Assembly: GCA_050246915.1 (NCBI GenBank)
Contig: JBFWVD010000002.1
Coordinates: 62,001 to 126,000, forward strand
Origin: JBFWVD01 sp050246915
GTDB taxonomy: Bacteria > Actinomycetota > Acidimicrobiia > Acidimicrobiales > Ilumatobacteraceae
Direction of reading: 5' to 3'
Length of the DNA stretch: 64,000 nt
The notes beneath the pieces are model-generated. The model ran no database searches and had not been told where the DNA came from. It saw only the letters and a program-made list of their open reading frames with translations. The stretch's first letter is position 1. Every line of letters starts with the position of its first letter. Made by a program: the position numbers and the translations under genes. This document shows, piece by piece, positions 1 through 8,080 of this stretch.

Positions 1-369
1 GGTGAGAAGAAGCGCAACGAGACCTTGCAGCTCGCCGTGCTCGAGCCACGTTTTGCCATCTTGGACGAGCTCGACTCCGGTCTCGACGTGGACGCGCTGC
101 GCGATTGCGCCCGCCGGGTCGAAGCGGCCACCACGGAGACCGGCGTGGGCGTGTTGGCCATCACGCACTACTCGCGGTTGTTGCACGAGTTGCGACCCGA
201 CCGCATCCACGTGTTGGTGAAGGGTCGCATCGTTGCCGAAGGTGGGCCGGAGATGGCGGCCCAGTTGGAGATCGACGGTTACGCGCAATGGCTGCCGGCC
301 GAACCGGCGTCAGCGGTGACGTCGAGAGCTGGTGCCGCACCGGCGTTCGATCCCTTCGCCATGCCCTGA
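1..369 (+). CDS. SufC-like Fe-S assembly ATPase, 3' part
   Basis: This is the C-terminal 122 residues of an ABC-type ATPase of the SufC family; the 5' end lies outside the window. The first codons give the signature tail GEKKRNE, then Walker B and D-loop FAILDELDSGLD and the H-loop ITHYSRLL. The KKRNE signature and the 'DSGLD' box are typical of SufC, the cytosolic ATPase that works with SufB and SufD to build Fe-S clusters. Walker B carries DEL instead of the usual DET seen in the other sufC in this window (9331-10104, minus strand). It ends with a 20-residue Ala/Pro-rich tail not seen in that copy. It probably closes a sufB-sufD-sufC operon lying to the left (inference). purE starts 47 nt downstream. 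Confidence 0.85.
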   Translation, partial: GEKKRNETLQLAVLEPRFAILDELDSGLDVDALRDCARRVEAATTETGVGVLAITHYSRLLHELRPDRIHVLVKGRIVAEGGPEMAAQLEIDGYAQWLPAEPASAVTSRAGAAPAFDPFAMP

Positions 370-404
370 GCCCGACTCGATCGATCTGACTGGCGGCGTT
401 ACGC

Positions 405-410
405 GAGACT
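405..410 (+). promoter_or_regulatory. GAGACT box, possible -10 for purE
   Basis: GAGACT lies 6 nt before the purE GTG, with no Shine-Dalgarno between. The same hexamer sits 6-7 nt before three other starts in this window. That spacing would put transcription start at or next to the start codon. Promoter function is inferred. Confidence 0.35.
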
Positions 411-416
411 CCACCA

Positions 417-929
417 GTGACCCGCAGTACTGGCGAAACGTCCCCGGCCTTGGTCGGGATCATCATGGGATCTCGCAGCGACTGGCCCACGCTCGAGCAT
501 GCGTCGCTGGTGCTCGACGAGCTGTCGGTGCCCTATGAGGTGCAGGTGGTGTCCGCCCATCGCACCCCTGACCTCATGGCCGACTACGCCCGCAGCGCCG
601 AGTCGCGCGGTATCGAGGTGATCATCGCCGGCGCCGGTGGCGCTGCCCATCTCCCGGGCATGGTGGCCGCTCACACGGTCGTCCCCGTGCTCGGTGTGCC
701 GATCGAGTCAGCCGTGTTGCACGGTGTCGATTCGCTGTTGTCCATCGTGCAGATGCCTGGCGGTGTCCCGGTGGGGACACTGGCCATCGGCAAGGCAGGC
801 GCCACGAACGCGGCGCTGCTGGCCGCCTCCATCGTGTCGGCTGCACGTCCCGAGATGCGTGAGCGCCTGCGACAGTGGCGGGACTCGCGCACTGCAGCGG
901 TTCTGGCCGACCCCGATCCACGTGTCTGA
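417..929 (+). CDS. purE: N5-carboxyaminoimidazole ribonucleotide mutase PurE
   Basis: PurE moves the carboxyl group of N5-CAIR to carbon, giving CAIR in de novo purine synthesis, and acts directly after PurK. The 170-residue length fits class I PurE. Family motifs are visible: GIIMGSRSDW near residue 14, the SAHRTP loop near residue 44 that holds the catalytic His, AGAGGAAHLPGM near residue 74, and a Q-MPGGVPVGTLAIGK segment near residue 116. The GTG start is chosen because it precedes the conserved VGIIMGSRSD by a normal distance and follows a GAGACT box at 405-410. Its last 8 nt overlap purK, which suggests translational coupling in a purE-purK operon. Confidence 0.96.
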   Translation: MTRSTGETSPALVGIIMGSRSDWPTLEHASLVLDELSVPYEVQVVSAHRTPDLMADYARSAESRGIEVIIAGAGGAAHLPGMVAAHTVVPVLGVPIESAVLHGVDSLLSIVQMPGGVPVGTLAIGKAGATNAALLAASIVSAARPEMRERLRQWRDSRTAAVLADPDPRV

Positions 930-2007
930 CGCGCCGATCATCACGGCCGGGGCGTCAACCCGGGTTGGCATCATCGGGGGTGGTCAGCTCGGCCGCATGT
1001 TGGCCCTTGCCGGGGTTCCGCTCGGCATCGAGTGCGTGGGTCTGGAGCCTGCTCCCGACCCGCCCATGGCCGCAGTGAGTGATGTCATCGTTGGGAGCTT
1101 CGGTGATCGACGCGCCTTGGGGGAGTTGATCGGCCGGGTCGACGTCCTCACCGTCGAACTCGAACATGTCGACATCGATACGTTGGCATGGGCGGCGGAA
1201 CGAATCGCGGTGTGGCCCCCGGTGGAGTCCATCGCCATCAGCCAGGACCGCTTGAGCGAGAAGCGATTCCTGCGGCGCTGCGGCCTCGCCACGGCACCGT
1301 TCGACGACGAGGTCGGCAGTTTCCCGGCAATCGTGAAGACGCGGCGCGGCGGGTTCGACGGTCGCGGTCAGGCCCGCGTGGCCGACGCCGATGAGCTGTC
1401 ACGCGCTCGTGCCGATTTGCCCGATCCCATCGTGGAGGGGGTGGTGACGTTCCGTCGTGAGCTGTCGGTGGTGGCCGCCCGCGACATCAACGGGATCGTG
1501 GCCGCGTATCCCTTGGTGGAGAACGAACACCGCGACGGCATCTTGCGAGTGACCCATGCTCCGGCCGCTGCGGTGGACGAGTCGTTGGCGTCGGAGGCCG
1601 ATCGCATCGTGCGGATCATGCTCGAACGGCTCGGATACGTCGGCGTCATCGGCGTCGAGTTGTTCGACACCGGCCACGGCTTGGTGGTCAACGAGTTCGC
1701 GCCACGCGTACACAACAGCGGCCACTGGACAATGGACGGAGCGGTCACCAGTCAGTTCGAGCAGCATCTGCGCGCCGTGTGCGGGCTGCCCCTCGGTGAT
1801 CCGTCGCTGCGGGGCCACACCGCCATGGTGAACCTGATCGGGATCGAGCCGCCGCTCGAGTCGCTCCTCGCGCTCGATGGCGTACATGTCCACCGCTACG
1901 GCAAGACACCGCGGCCTGGTCGCAAGCTCGGTCATGTCAACGTGAACGCGAACGAGCCAGCTGCGCTGGCGGCACAGCTGGCTCGTGTGGGGGGAATCGT
2001 GGGCTGA
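922..2007 (+). CDS. purK: N5-carboxyaminoimidazole ribonucleotide synthase PurK
   Basis: PurK is an ATP-grasp enzyme that carboxylates AIR to N5-CAIR with bicarbonate and ATP, supplying the substrate of PurE. The 361-residue product opens with the GIIGGGQLGRM nucleotide-fold motif, followed by the ATP-grasp body (VKTRRGGFDGRGQ near residue 140) and the conserved NEFAPRVHNSGHWT segment near residue 258, the metal/ATP site of PurK. The start is the GTG inside the end of purE (8-nt overlap). The reading frame stays open far upstream, but those residues are purE in another frame. It ends against a strong hairpin shared with the convergent htpX gene. Confidence 0.96.
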   Translation: MSDAPIITAGASTRVGIIGGGQLGRMLALAGVPLGIECVGLEPAPDPPMAAVSDVIVGSFGDRRALGELIGRVDVLTVELEHVDIDTLAWAAERIAVWPPVESIAISQDRLSEKRFLRRCGLATAPFDDEVGSFPAIVKTRRGGFDGRGQARVADADELSRARADLPDPIVEGVVTFRRELSVVAARDINGIVAAYPLVENEHRDGILRVTHAPAAAVDESLASEADRIVRIMLERLGYVGVIGVELFDTGHGLVVNEFAPRVHNSGHWTMDGAVTSQFEQHLRAVCGLPLGDPSLRGHTAMVNLIGIEPPLESLLALDGVHVHRYGKTPRPGRKLGHVNVNANEPAALAAQLARVGGIVG

Positions 2008-2011
2008 CGGC

Positions 2012-2031
2012 GGCGGGCCACCGGGCCCGCC
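2012..2031. terminator. Bidirectional hairpin between purK and htpX
   Basis: GGCGGGCC, a 4-nt loop and GGCCCGCC form a perfect 8-bp G+C stem in the 27-nt gap between two convergent genes. There is no U-tract, as is usual in high-GC genomes. A terminator for both genes is the simplest reading. Confidence 0.7.
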
Positions 2032-2034
2032 AGG

Positions 2035-2892
2035 TCACATGGCCCGGAGGCGGCGGATGCGCTCCTCGGTGGGGGGATGGGTCGAGAAGAGCTTGGCCAT
2101 GTTGGGGCCGCCGCGTTGGCTGCTGCGTGCCTCGGCCAACGGGTTGTGGATCCACGCCGAGGCCTGGGCCGGGTTGATGGCCATGGGTCGTGACGATGCG
2201 TAGGCCTCGATGCGCTCGAGCGCTCGAGCAAGAGGATCACCCGAGCCGATCAGGCGTGCGGCGTCGGCATCGGCCTCGTACTCACGGCTGCGGCTGATCG
2301 CCATCTGGATGAGCGACGCCGCCAGTGGCGCCAGGATCATGATGGCGATCATGGCGATGGGGTTCGGAGAATCCTCGTCGTCCCGGCCGCCGAACATGGC
2401 CGAGAACATGGCCATCTGGGCGATGTAGCTGATGCCGGTGGCGATGGCAGCAGCGATCGACCCGGTGAGGATGTCGCGGTTCTTCACGTGCATGAGCTCA
2501 TGGGCCATGACGCCCTCGAGTTCGTCGGCCGGCATGGTTTCGAGGAGACCCTTGGTGGCGCACACCACGGCATTGCGTGGGCCTCGACCGGTGGCGAAAG
2601 CGTTGGGCTGCATGGATGGGCTGATGGCCACCTTGGGCATCGGCAGGTTGGCCCGCTCGGCCAGGCGGCGGATCATCCCGTAGAACTGCGGTGCCTGGTG
2701 CTCCTCGATGAGCTGCGCGCCGGCCGCCTTGAGGGCCAGCTTGGCGCTGAACCAGTACGAGAAGCCGACCATCAGCAGACCGATGATGAAGCCGATGGTG
2801 GCTCCACCTCCGCCGCCGATGGCACCTCCGATGACCACGGCGAGACCGCCGAGGCCACCGAGGAGTGCGACTGTCTTGAGGTTGTTCTTCAC
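2035..2892 (-). CDS. htpX: HtpX-type membrane zinc metalloprotease
   Basis: M48-family protease that degrades misfolded membrane proteins, with the active site on the cytoplasmic face. The 285-residue product has two hydrophobic segments near residues 8-24 and 30-50, the zinc motif HELMH at 131-135, the downstream Glu ligand in SREYEAD near residue 206, and a further hydrophobic pair near 143-190. The GTG at 2892 is preferred over an upstream ATG because AAGGG lies 7 nt before it and the family normally begins with a short basic stretch such as KNNLK. Glycine-rich loop GGAIGGGGG between the first two membrane spans. It shares a terminator with purK and lies downstream of the cation ATPase on the same strand. 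Confidence 0.93.
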   Translation of the reverse strand: MKNNLKTVALLGGLGGLAVVIGGAIGGGGGATIGFIIGLLMVGFSYWFSAKLALKAAGAQLIEEHQAPQFYGMIRRLAERANLPMPKVAISPSMQPNAFATGRGPRNAVVCATKGLLETMPADELEGVMAHELMHVKNRDILTGSIAAAIATGISYIAQMAMFSAMFGGRDDEDSPNPIAMIAIMILAPLAASLIQMAISRSREYEADADAARLIGSGDPLARALERIEAYASSRPMAINPAQASAWIHNPLAEARSSQRGGPNMAKLFSTHPPTEERIRRLRAM

Positions 2893-2941
2893 CTTGTTTC
2901 CCTTCTGGCGCCAGAGCGCCAACGAACAACTGGAACGAATG

Positions 2942-5761
2942 CTACGAGGCGTGGATTGGAGTTTGGTGTGAGTGTGCGACGTGCTCTGACGAGCCGTTGT
3001 GGCCCGTCATCCGGGCGATGAGCTTGCGGGCCTCGTCCAGCCACAGGATCGAGGAAGCAACTGCGATTGACACGAGCCACTGGCCGGCGGTGAGGCTGGT
3101 GGTGTCGAAGAGGCGCTGCATCGGACCCCAATGCACCACGCCGATCTGCAACACGCCGACAGCGCCGAGTGCGAGCCACAGCTTGGCGTTGGCCAACGTT
3201 GCTCGGTTGAACACCGACCGCCGTTCGCTGCGGGCGTTCAAGATGTTGAAGAACTGGAAGGCGATGAACGTCGTGAAGGCCATCGTCCCGGCCACTGTGG
3301 CCGTGCCGGCCTTGGGCTCGGCGCCGGGAGCCATCGCCAACACCGCGAGCGACCCGGCAGCCATGATGACGGCGGCGAACACGATCTGGGCCATGCGGCT
3401 GGGCGACAAGATGCGTTCCGCTGGCGATCGGGGCTTGCGCTCCATGATGTCGGGCTCGGCCGGGTCGACTCCCAAGGCCATTGCCGGCGGACCATCCATG
3501 ATGAGGTTCACCCACAGGATCTGGATGGCGGTGAACGGCTTGCCTCCCGACAGGTTCGCCACCGAGGAGGCGAGGAACGTGGCGGCGAACCCCAACGTGG
3601 TGGCGAGCTGGAAGCGCACGAACTTCACGATGTTGTCGTAGATGGTGCGACCCTGGCGCACCGCTCGCACGATGGTGGCGAAGTTGTCGTCGGTGAGAAC
3701 CATGGTGGCTGCTTCCTTGGTCACCTCCGTACCGGTGATGCCCATCGCGATGCCCATGTCGGCCTTCTTGAGTGCCGGGGCATCGTTCACGCCGTCGCCG
3801 GTCATGGCCACCACTCGACCGGTGCGCTGCAACGCCGCCACCAGACGGATCTTGTGCTCCGGCGACACTCGTGCGAACACCGAGATGTCGTCGATCTGAG
3901 CGTCGAGCGCATCGTCGTCGAGCGTGTCGAGATCAGCGCCCGTCACGGCCCGGCCCTCGAGGCCGAGCTCACGCCCGATTGCCGCTGCAGTACTGGCATG
4001 GTCGCCGGTGATCATCTTCACGGTGATGCCCGCCGAACGCGCTTCGGCGATGGCGGCCCGGGCTTCGGGTCGGGGCGGGTCGACGATGCCGACGAGTCCG
4101 AGCATCGTGAGCCCGGTCACCGCCAGCTCCGGATCGGCGATGGTGTCGAACTCATCCGGGGTGAAATCTCGTGACGCCACTGCGAGCACCCGCATGCCTT
4201 GGGCGGCGATCCGCTCGTTCTCGCTCACCAACTCGCCACGGACCGCGTCAACCGGCCTTGCGACGCCCCCCGAGCTGACCGCCTTTGCGGAGCGGGCCAG
4301 CAGCACATCGGGCGCACCCTTCGCGTACAGCCGCACCACCGGGTCGCCAGCGTCGTTGGTCATGAGGTGGAACGTGGCCATGAACTTGTGTGCCGAGTCG
4401 AACGGGACCTCGGCGATGCGGGGGAGATCGGCTCGCGCTCTGGCCACATCGAGGCCGCCCTTGGCGGCGAGGACCACCAGCGCACCTTCGGTGGGATCGC
4501 CGACCACCTCCCACTCGCCCGAATCGTTGCGCTGCAGCGCCGAGTCGTTGGCCAATGCCATGGGGAGCAGCACGGCATCGAGAGCGAGCTCATGATCGCC
4601 CACGACGGACTCGATCGACCCGGTGGGGTCGTAGCCCTCGCCGGTGACGGTGTGGCGATGTCCACGGAACACGAGCTCCCGGGCCGTCATCTGGTTCAAG
4701 GTCAACGTGCCGGTCTTGTCCGAGCAGATGACACTCGTGCACCCGAGCGTCTCGACCGCGGCGAGGCGCTTCACGATTGCGTTGCGCTTGGCCATCTTGC
4801 CGACCCCGACGGCCAACGTGACCACGGTGACGGCGGGCAGGCCCTCGGGGATCGATGCGACGGCGAGGGCCACCCCGGTGATGAACAGCGATTCGAGGGA
4901 TTGCCCGCGGATGAGACCGATCAAGAAGACGAGGGCGACGATCACGCCGGCCAACTTGGCCAAGGTGTGGGCGAGATGATCGAGCTGCTTCTGCAGCGGG
5001 GTCTTCTCGCTGGTGGTGTCGCGCAGCAGGCCGGCGATGCGACCGATCTCGGTGTTCATGCCGGTGGCCGTCACGACCATCTCGGCTCGCCCTCGGGTGA
5101 GGGTGGTGTTCATGTAGGCCATGTTGCGGCGATCTCCGAGGGGGACCTCGGCGCGATCGATGGCGTCGGTTCCCTTGGGGCCGGGCTGGCTCTCACCGGT
5201 GAGAGCGGCTTCCTCGATCTCCACATTGGTCGCCGACACCAAGCGGCCGTCGGCTGGGACGCGATCACCTGCTTCGAGGTGCACGAGATCGCCAGGAACC
5301 AGATCGACCGCATCGATCGCCACGAGGTCACCGTTGCGGCGGACGCGGGCACCGGTCACCAACATCTTCTTCAGGGCGTCGAGGCTGGCTTCGGCCCGAC
5401 TCTCCTGGATGAAGCCGATGATCGCGTTCATCACCACCACGATGGCGATGACGATGGGTGTCTTGAGCTCACCCGACACCACGAAGCTCACCACGGCAGC
5501 GACGAGCAGGATCAGGATCAGGAAGTCCTTGAACTGATCGAGGAGCGCCTTCCACCGGGGTCGTTTCGCTGCATCGGCCAGCTTGTTGGGCCCTACCTGT
5601 TCCCGACGGCGCCCGACCTCGGTGTCCGCGAGGCCCCTGCTGGGGTCGGTGCCGAGAGCGGTGAACACGTCGTCGACGGTGAGCCGGTACGCGGCGGGAG
5701 TCGACAAGGGACGGTCGGTCGCGTCTGCGATGCTGGCAGCGCTGGTGGACGTGGGTGTCAT
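2942..5761 (-). CDS. P-type IIA-like cation-transporting ATPase, probable Mn2+ (or Ca2+) exporter
   Basis: Integral membrane pump of 939 residues, the full length for PMR1/SERCA-like bacterial pumps. It shows an N-terminal cation-ATPase domain (about 20-90), actuator motif TGES at 188-191, the PEGLPA transport-site kink at 305-310, the phosphorylation site DKTGT at 348-352 (Asp348), the hinge TGDGVNDAPAL in the P domain, and about ten membrane spans ending in a C-terminal bundle. The start is ATG 5761, with GGAGG six nucleotides upstream. Sequence type alone suggests calcium. The yybP-ykoY manganese riboswitch in its leader (5804-5953) argues for Mn2+ efflux induced by manganese. htpX follows on the same strand 49 nt downstream. 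Confidence 0.93.
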   Translation of the reverse strand: MTPTSTSAASIADATDRPLSTPAAYRLTVDDVFTALGTDPSRGLADTEVGRRREQVGPNKLADAAKRPRWKALLDQFKDFLILILLVAAVVSFVVSGELKTPIVIAIVVVMNAIIGFIQESRAEASLDALKKMLVTGARVRRNGDLVAIDAVDLVPGDLVHLEAGDRVPADGRLVSATNVEIEEAALTGESQPGPKGTDAIDRAEVPLGDRRNMAYMNTTLTRGRAEMVVTATGMNTEIGRIAGLLRDTTSEKTPLQKQLDHLAHTLAKLAGVIVALVFLIGLIRGQSLESLFITGVALAVASIPEGLPAVTVVTLAVGVGKMAKRNAIVKRLAAVETLGCTSVICSDKTGTLTLNQMTARELVFRGHRHTVTGEGYDPTGSIESVVGDHELALDAVLLPMALANDSALQRNDSGEWEVVGDPTEGALVVLAAKGGLDVARARADLPRIAEVPFDSAHKFMATFHLMTNDAGDPVVRLYAKGAPDVLLARSAKAVSSGGVARPVDAVRGELVSENERIAAQGMRVLAVASRDFTPDEFDTIADPELAVTGLTMLGLVGIVDPPRPEARAAIAEARSAGITVKMITGDHASTAAAIGRELGLEGRAVTGADLDTLDDDALDAQIDDISVFARVSPEHKIRLVAALQRTGRVVAMTGDGVNDAPALKKADMGIAMGITGTEVTKEAATMVLTDDNFATIVRAVRQGRTIYDNIVKFVRFQLATTLGFAATFLASSVANLSGGKPFTAIQILWVNLIMDGPPAMALGVDPAEPDIMERKPRSPAERILSPSRMAQIVFAAVIMAAGSLAVLAMAPGAEPKAGTATVAGTMAFTTFIAFQFFNILNARSERRSVFNRATLANAKLWLALGAVGVLQIGVVHWGPMQRLFDTTSLTAGQWLVSIAVASSILWLDEARKLIARMTGHNGSSEHVAHSHQTPIHAS

Positions 5762-5803
5762 TGATCCTCCGGAATCGGCGGCCTCAAGGGCCGAACTCGG
5801 TTC

Positions 5804-5953
5804 CGAAGGTCTCTCCCACCGGGCGGACGTGCCGCCGGCCGGACGCCGGGCTGCCGGTCTGGTGACCAGCGGCCGTGATGACGACGCTGCCGAGTGTGGA
5901 GACCGGACGCCGGTTACCCCGGACACCGACTACCACGGGGATACTCCCCTTCG
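5804..5953 (-). promoter_or_regulatory. yybP-ykoY (Mn2+) riboswitch in the ATPase leader
   Basis: Read on the minus strand, the leader begins with CGAAGGGGAGTA and ends about 150 nt later with GAGACCTTCG. CGAAGG (5953-5948) pairs with CCTTCG (5809-5804) to close stem P1. GGGGAGTA and GAGACC are the hallmark loop sequences of the yybP-ykoY aptamer, which senses Mn2+ (established family knowledge). The middle also holds GTCGTCATCACGG, as expected for the conserved internal region. Downstream, a CGGCC-GGCCG hairpin and then GGAGG precede the start codon, so translational or termination control is possible. A covariance-model search would be decisive; this call is by eye. Confidence 0.82.
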
Positions 5954-6026
5954 TTCCCCAGCACGGTAACGGACCGATCGGATTTCGTCTACGCGAATGT
6001 TGGAATTTCTTCGCGATGATGCGGTC

Positions 6027-6308
6027 ATGACCGATGCCGCAGCGAGCCCGGACCGTTCGACACCGCAGGGGTGGGAGGAGACGGCGACGTCGTTGCGTCG
6101 CGTGTTCGTCTTCGCTGATTTCTCCGAAGCGTGGGGCTTCATGAACCGGGTCGCCCTGGCGGCGGAGAAGCAGGACCATCATCCCGATTGGTCGAACTCG
6201 TGGAACAAGGTGACGATCGAGCTGTCGAGTCACGATGTGGGCGGCAAGGTGACCGGTCGTGATCGTCGTCTGGCCCGGCGGATCAACGAGCTCGTCGCTG
6301 CTGTGTGA
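6027..6308 (+). CDS. Pterin-4a-carbinolamine dehydratase-like protein
   Basis: A 93-residue protein of the PCD/DCoH family, which dehydrates 4a-hydroxy-tetrahydropterin during pterin recycling. The catalytic signature is present as EKQDHHPDW (residues 48-56), followed by NSWNKVTIEL. The beta-strand segment RVFVFADFSEAWGFM and the terminal RDRRLARRINEL helix also match the family. No aromatic amino acid hydroxylase is seen nearby, so the pterin substrate is unknown; in many actinobacteria this protein stands alone. ATG 6027 is chosen to give the usual length. An ATG at 5997 would add ten residues. It is divergent from the riboswitch-controlled ATPase. Confidence 0.87.
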   Translation: MTDAAASPDRSTPQGWEETATSLRRVFVFADFSEAWGFMNRVALAAEKQDHHPDWSNSWNKVTIELSSHDVGGKVTGRDRRLARRINELVAAV

Positions 6309-6334
6309 GATCGCGCTGGTGAAAGCGTGCTGAC

Positions 6335-6340
6335 TACCGT
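6335..6340 (+). promoter_or_regulatory. TACCGT, probable -10 of a leaderless transcript
   Basis: TACCGT ends 8 nt before the ATG at 6349, with no Shine-Dalgarno in between. This fits the TANNNT pattern repeated before several starts in the window. Confidence 0.45.
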
Positions 6341-6348
6341 CTGGATCC

Positions 6349-6864
6349 ATGTCTACTGAGTCGGGTTCATCGGGGTCGACGCATCCCAATGTGGTGCGTG
6401 TCGTCGAAGCGGCGCGAGAGCGCGGCATCGAGGTCGAGGTGCGCCACTTCCCCGAGGGCACCAAGACAGCAGCCGACGCCGCCGCGGCGATCGGCGTCGA
6501 GGTGGGTCAGATCGTGAAGAGCTTGATCTTCGGCGTGATCCACGGTGATGGGACCGACGAAGTGGTGTTGGCGCTGGTGAGTGGGAGCAATCAACTCGAT
6601 GAGCGCAAGCTGGCCGCGGCGGCAGGTGTGGTCAAGTCAACCCGGGTTGACGCTGACCGGGTGCGGGCGGCGACTGGCTTCCCGATCGGGGGAGTACCAC
6701 CGTTCGGTCACACGACGCATCTCCGTGAGTTCATCGATCCCGACCTGTTGCAGTACGACGAGGTGTGGGCCGCGGCGGGGACGTGGAACGACGTGTTCGG
6801 CGTTGCGCCGCAACGGCTGGTGGAGGCCAGTGGGGGGTTGGTCGTCGAGCTCAAGAAGGGCTGA
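6349..6864 (+). CDS. YbaK/EbsC-family aminoacyl-tRNA deacylase
   Basis: A 171-residue member of the YbaK/ProX-like editing family, free-standing proteins that hydrolyse mischarged tRNAs such as Cys- or Ala-tRNA(Pro). Recognisable elements are the TKTAADAAAAIG helix, VGQIVKSLIF with the conserved Lys near residue 53, LVSGSNQLDERKL, and the GFPIGGVPPFGH loop near residue 111, which is the hallmark of this fold. Which mischarged tRNA it clears cannot be told from the sequence. It seems to be transcribed leaderless from TACCGT at 6335. It converges on the DUF4287 gene, and the gap between them holds a 9-bp tandem repeat. Confidence 0.88.
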   Translation: MSTESGSSGSTHPNVVRVVEAARERGIEVEVRHFPEGTKTAADAAAAIGVEVGQIVKSLIFGVIHGDGTDEVVLALVSGSNQLDERKLAAAAGVVKSTRVDADRVRAATGFPIGGVPPFGHTTHLREFIDPDLLQYDEVWAAAGTWNDVFGVAPQRLVEASGGLVVELKKG

Positions 6865-6884
6865 CCCGCTTCCCCGGGCTCTCC

Positions 6885-6933
6885 CGGCGTTCCTGGCGTT
6901 CTCGGCGTTCTTGGCGTTCTCGGCGTTCTTGGC
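6885..6933. repeat. 9-bp tandem repeat, 5.4 copies
   Basis: The unit YGGCGTTCY is repeated from 6885 with strict alternation of C and T in its first base, so the true period may be 18 bp. It lies in the noncoding gap between two convergent genes. No pairing structure or function is evident. Confidence 0.85.
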
Positions 6934-7009
6934 ACGAGAATGTCCCGTGGCCGTACCTGCCCGTGCCTAGAACGATTGGGGTGGCGGAAAAGTCGATCGG
7001 GCGCGGGTC

Positions 7010-7564
7010 TCAGTCCAACTCCGCCAAGCGGGCCTGGACCATGGCGTGGAGCAGGGATTCATCGATCTTCCAATCGAGAGGCACCTTGATCGTGTGCTTG
7101 TTCGTCGCGTAGTCCCGCAACTTGTCGTCGATGGCGTCGAGGACGTCGCCACTGAACGGGTTGAGCAACAGGTGTTGCTTGGCCGTCGAGAGCCCGAGCA
7201 CATACTGGCCGTTGGTCCGAAGCATCGGGTGGTTCCACGCGACGACCAGCTCGAGGTCGGGGAATCGCTTCATCACCGCCGCGAAGATCGCTCGCGCCGT
7301 GGCCGCGGCCTTGGGGTCGGTCGCGGCGAACCAGGCCTCGGGAGTGGCGAAGCGCTTCGAGGTCGGTGAACCGCGGACGTACATGACCAGCGCGTTGGCA
7401 TGGGCCTGACTGAATCCGTGGTTCTCACGCAGGTAGGCGATCTGCTCCGGGTACTTGGCGTCGCCCAGCTCGGCCAGCCGATCGATCCATCGCTGGATCG
7501 GCTCGCCGTGCTTGCGTTCGATGGCGGGGAAGAACCGGGTGCGATCTCCGCTGGCGTCGGCCAT
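7010..7564 (-). CDS. DUF4287 / DUF5655-type protein
   Basis: A 184-residue soluble protein. The N-terminal third (about 15-70: RWIDRLAEL, YPEQIAYLRENHGFSQAHANALVMY) matches the DUF4287 helical domain. The rest (about 80-184, with FPDLELVVAWNHPML and KQHLLLNPFSGDVL) resembles the YdhG/DUF1801-DUF5655 alpha/beta domain. Both are widespread domains of unknown biochemical role. It starts 17 nt after the sufU stop on the same strand, so it may be read through from the suf operon, but no functional link to Fe-S assembly is known. No clear Shine-Dalgarno precedes the chosen ATG. Confidence 0.8.
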   Translation of the reverse strand: MADASGDRTRFFPAIERKHGEPIQRWIDRLAELGDAKYPEQIAYLRENHGFSQAHANALVMYVRGSPTSKRFATPEAWFAATDPKAAATARAIFAAVMKRFPDLELVVAWNHPMLRTNGQYVLGLSTAKQHLLLNPFSGDVLDAIDDKLRDYATNKHTIKVPLDWKIDESLLHAMVQARLAELD

Positions 7565-7581
7565 GGGAGGGATGCCGCCTA

Positions 7582-8070
7582 TCAGATGTCGAAGGTGTCG
7601 GGCTGGGGATCGGCCGCGCCGGGGATTTCCTCGAGCCCCTGCAGCAGCGTGTTCCACGCCAAGGTCGCGCACTTGATGCGGACCGGGAACTTCTGCACGC
7701 CTTGTAGTGCTTCGAGGTCGCCGAGCTTCACCGCTTGTGCCGCAGCGTCGAGACCATCGGGCGAATCGTCGACCGTCATCATCGCCTTGAACCGACGGAC
7801 CAATGCCTTCACCTCGGCGATGGTCTTGCCCTTCACCGCAGACGACATCATCGATGCCGAGCTCTGGGAGATGCTGCAGCCCTGACCACCGATGCGGATG
7901 TCGCGCACGATGCCGTCCTCGACGTCGAGGTACACGACGATCTCGTCGCCGCACAGCGGGTTGAAGCCCTCGCTGCGATGGGCGGGGGGCACCGGCAGTT
8001 CGCCCTTGTTCCGCGGGCTGCGGTAGTGGTCGAGGATGATCTCTCGATAGAGGTCTTCCAACCCAGGCAT
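7582..8070 (-). CDS. sufU: SufU-type Fe-S assembly sulfurtransferase
   Basis: SufU accepts persulfide sulfur from SufS through a zinc-bound site and hands it to the SUF scaffold. The 162-residue product carries the three conserved cysteines C40 (NPLCGDE, with Asp42), C65 (GGQGCSISQ) and C134 (IKCATLAW). The 18-20-residue insertion between the second and third Cys that separates SufU from IscU is visible as the FKAMMTVDDSPDGLDA region. ATG 8070 is preceded by GGGAG. It lies 10 nt downstream of sufS in a sufC-sufS-sufU operon, the common actinobacterial order. Confidence 0.95.
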   Translation of the reverse strand: MPGLEDLYREIILDHYRSPRNKGELPVPPAHRSEGFNPLCGDEIVVYLDVEDGIVRDIRIGGQGCSISQSSASMMSSAVKGKTIAEVKALVRRFKAMMTVDDSPDGLDAAAQAVKLGDLEALQGVQKFPVRIKCATLAWNTLLQGLEEIPGAADPQPDTFDI

Positions 8071-8080
8071 TGGTAGCTCC

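Noticed and set aside
637..921. Upstream extension of purK to an ATG inside purE
   Set aside because: These codons are purE in another frame. PurK homology begins at the GTG near 922.
4199..5764. 521-residue plus-strand open frame opposite the P-type ATPase
   Set aside because: The ATPase on the other strand has every family motif. The antisense product is a His/Asp/Gly-rich shadow with no family.
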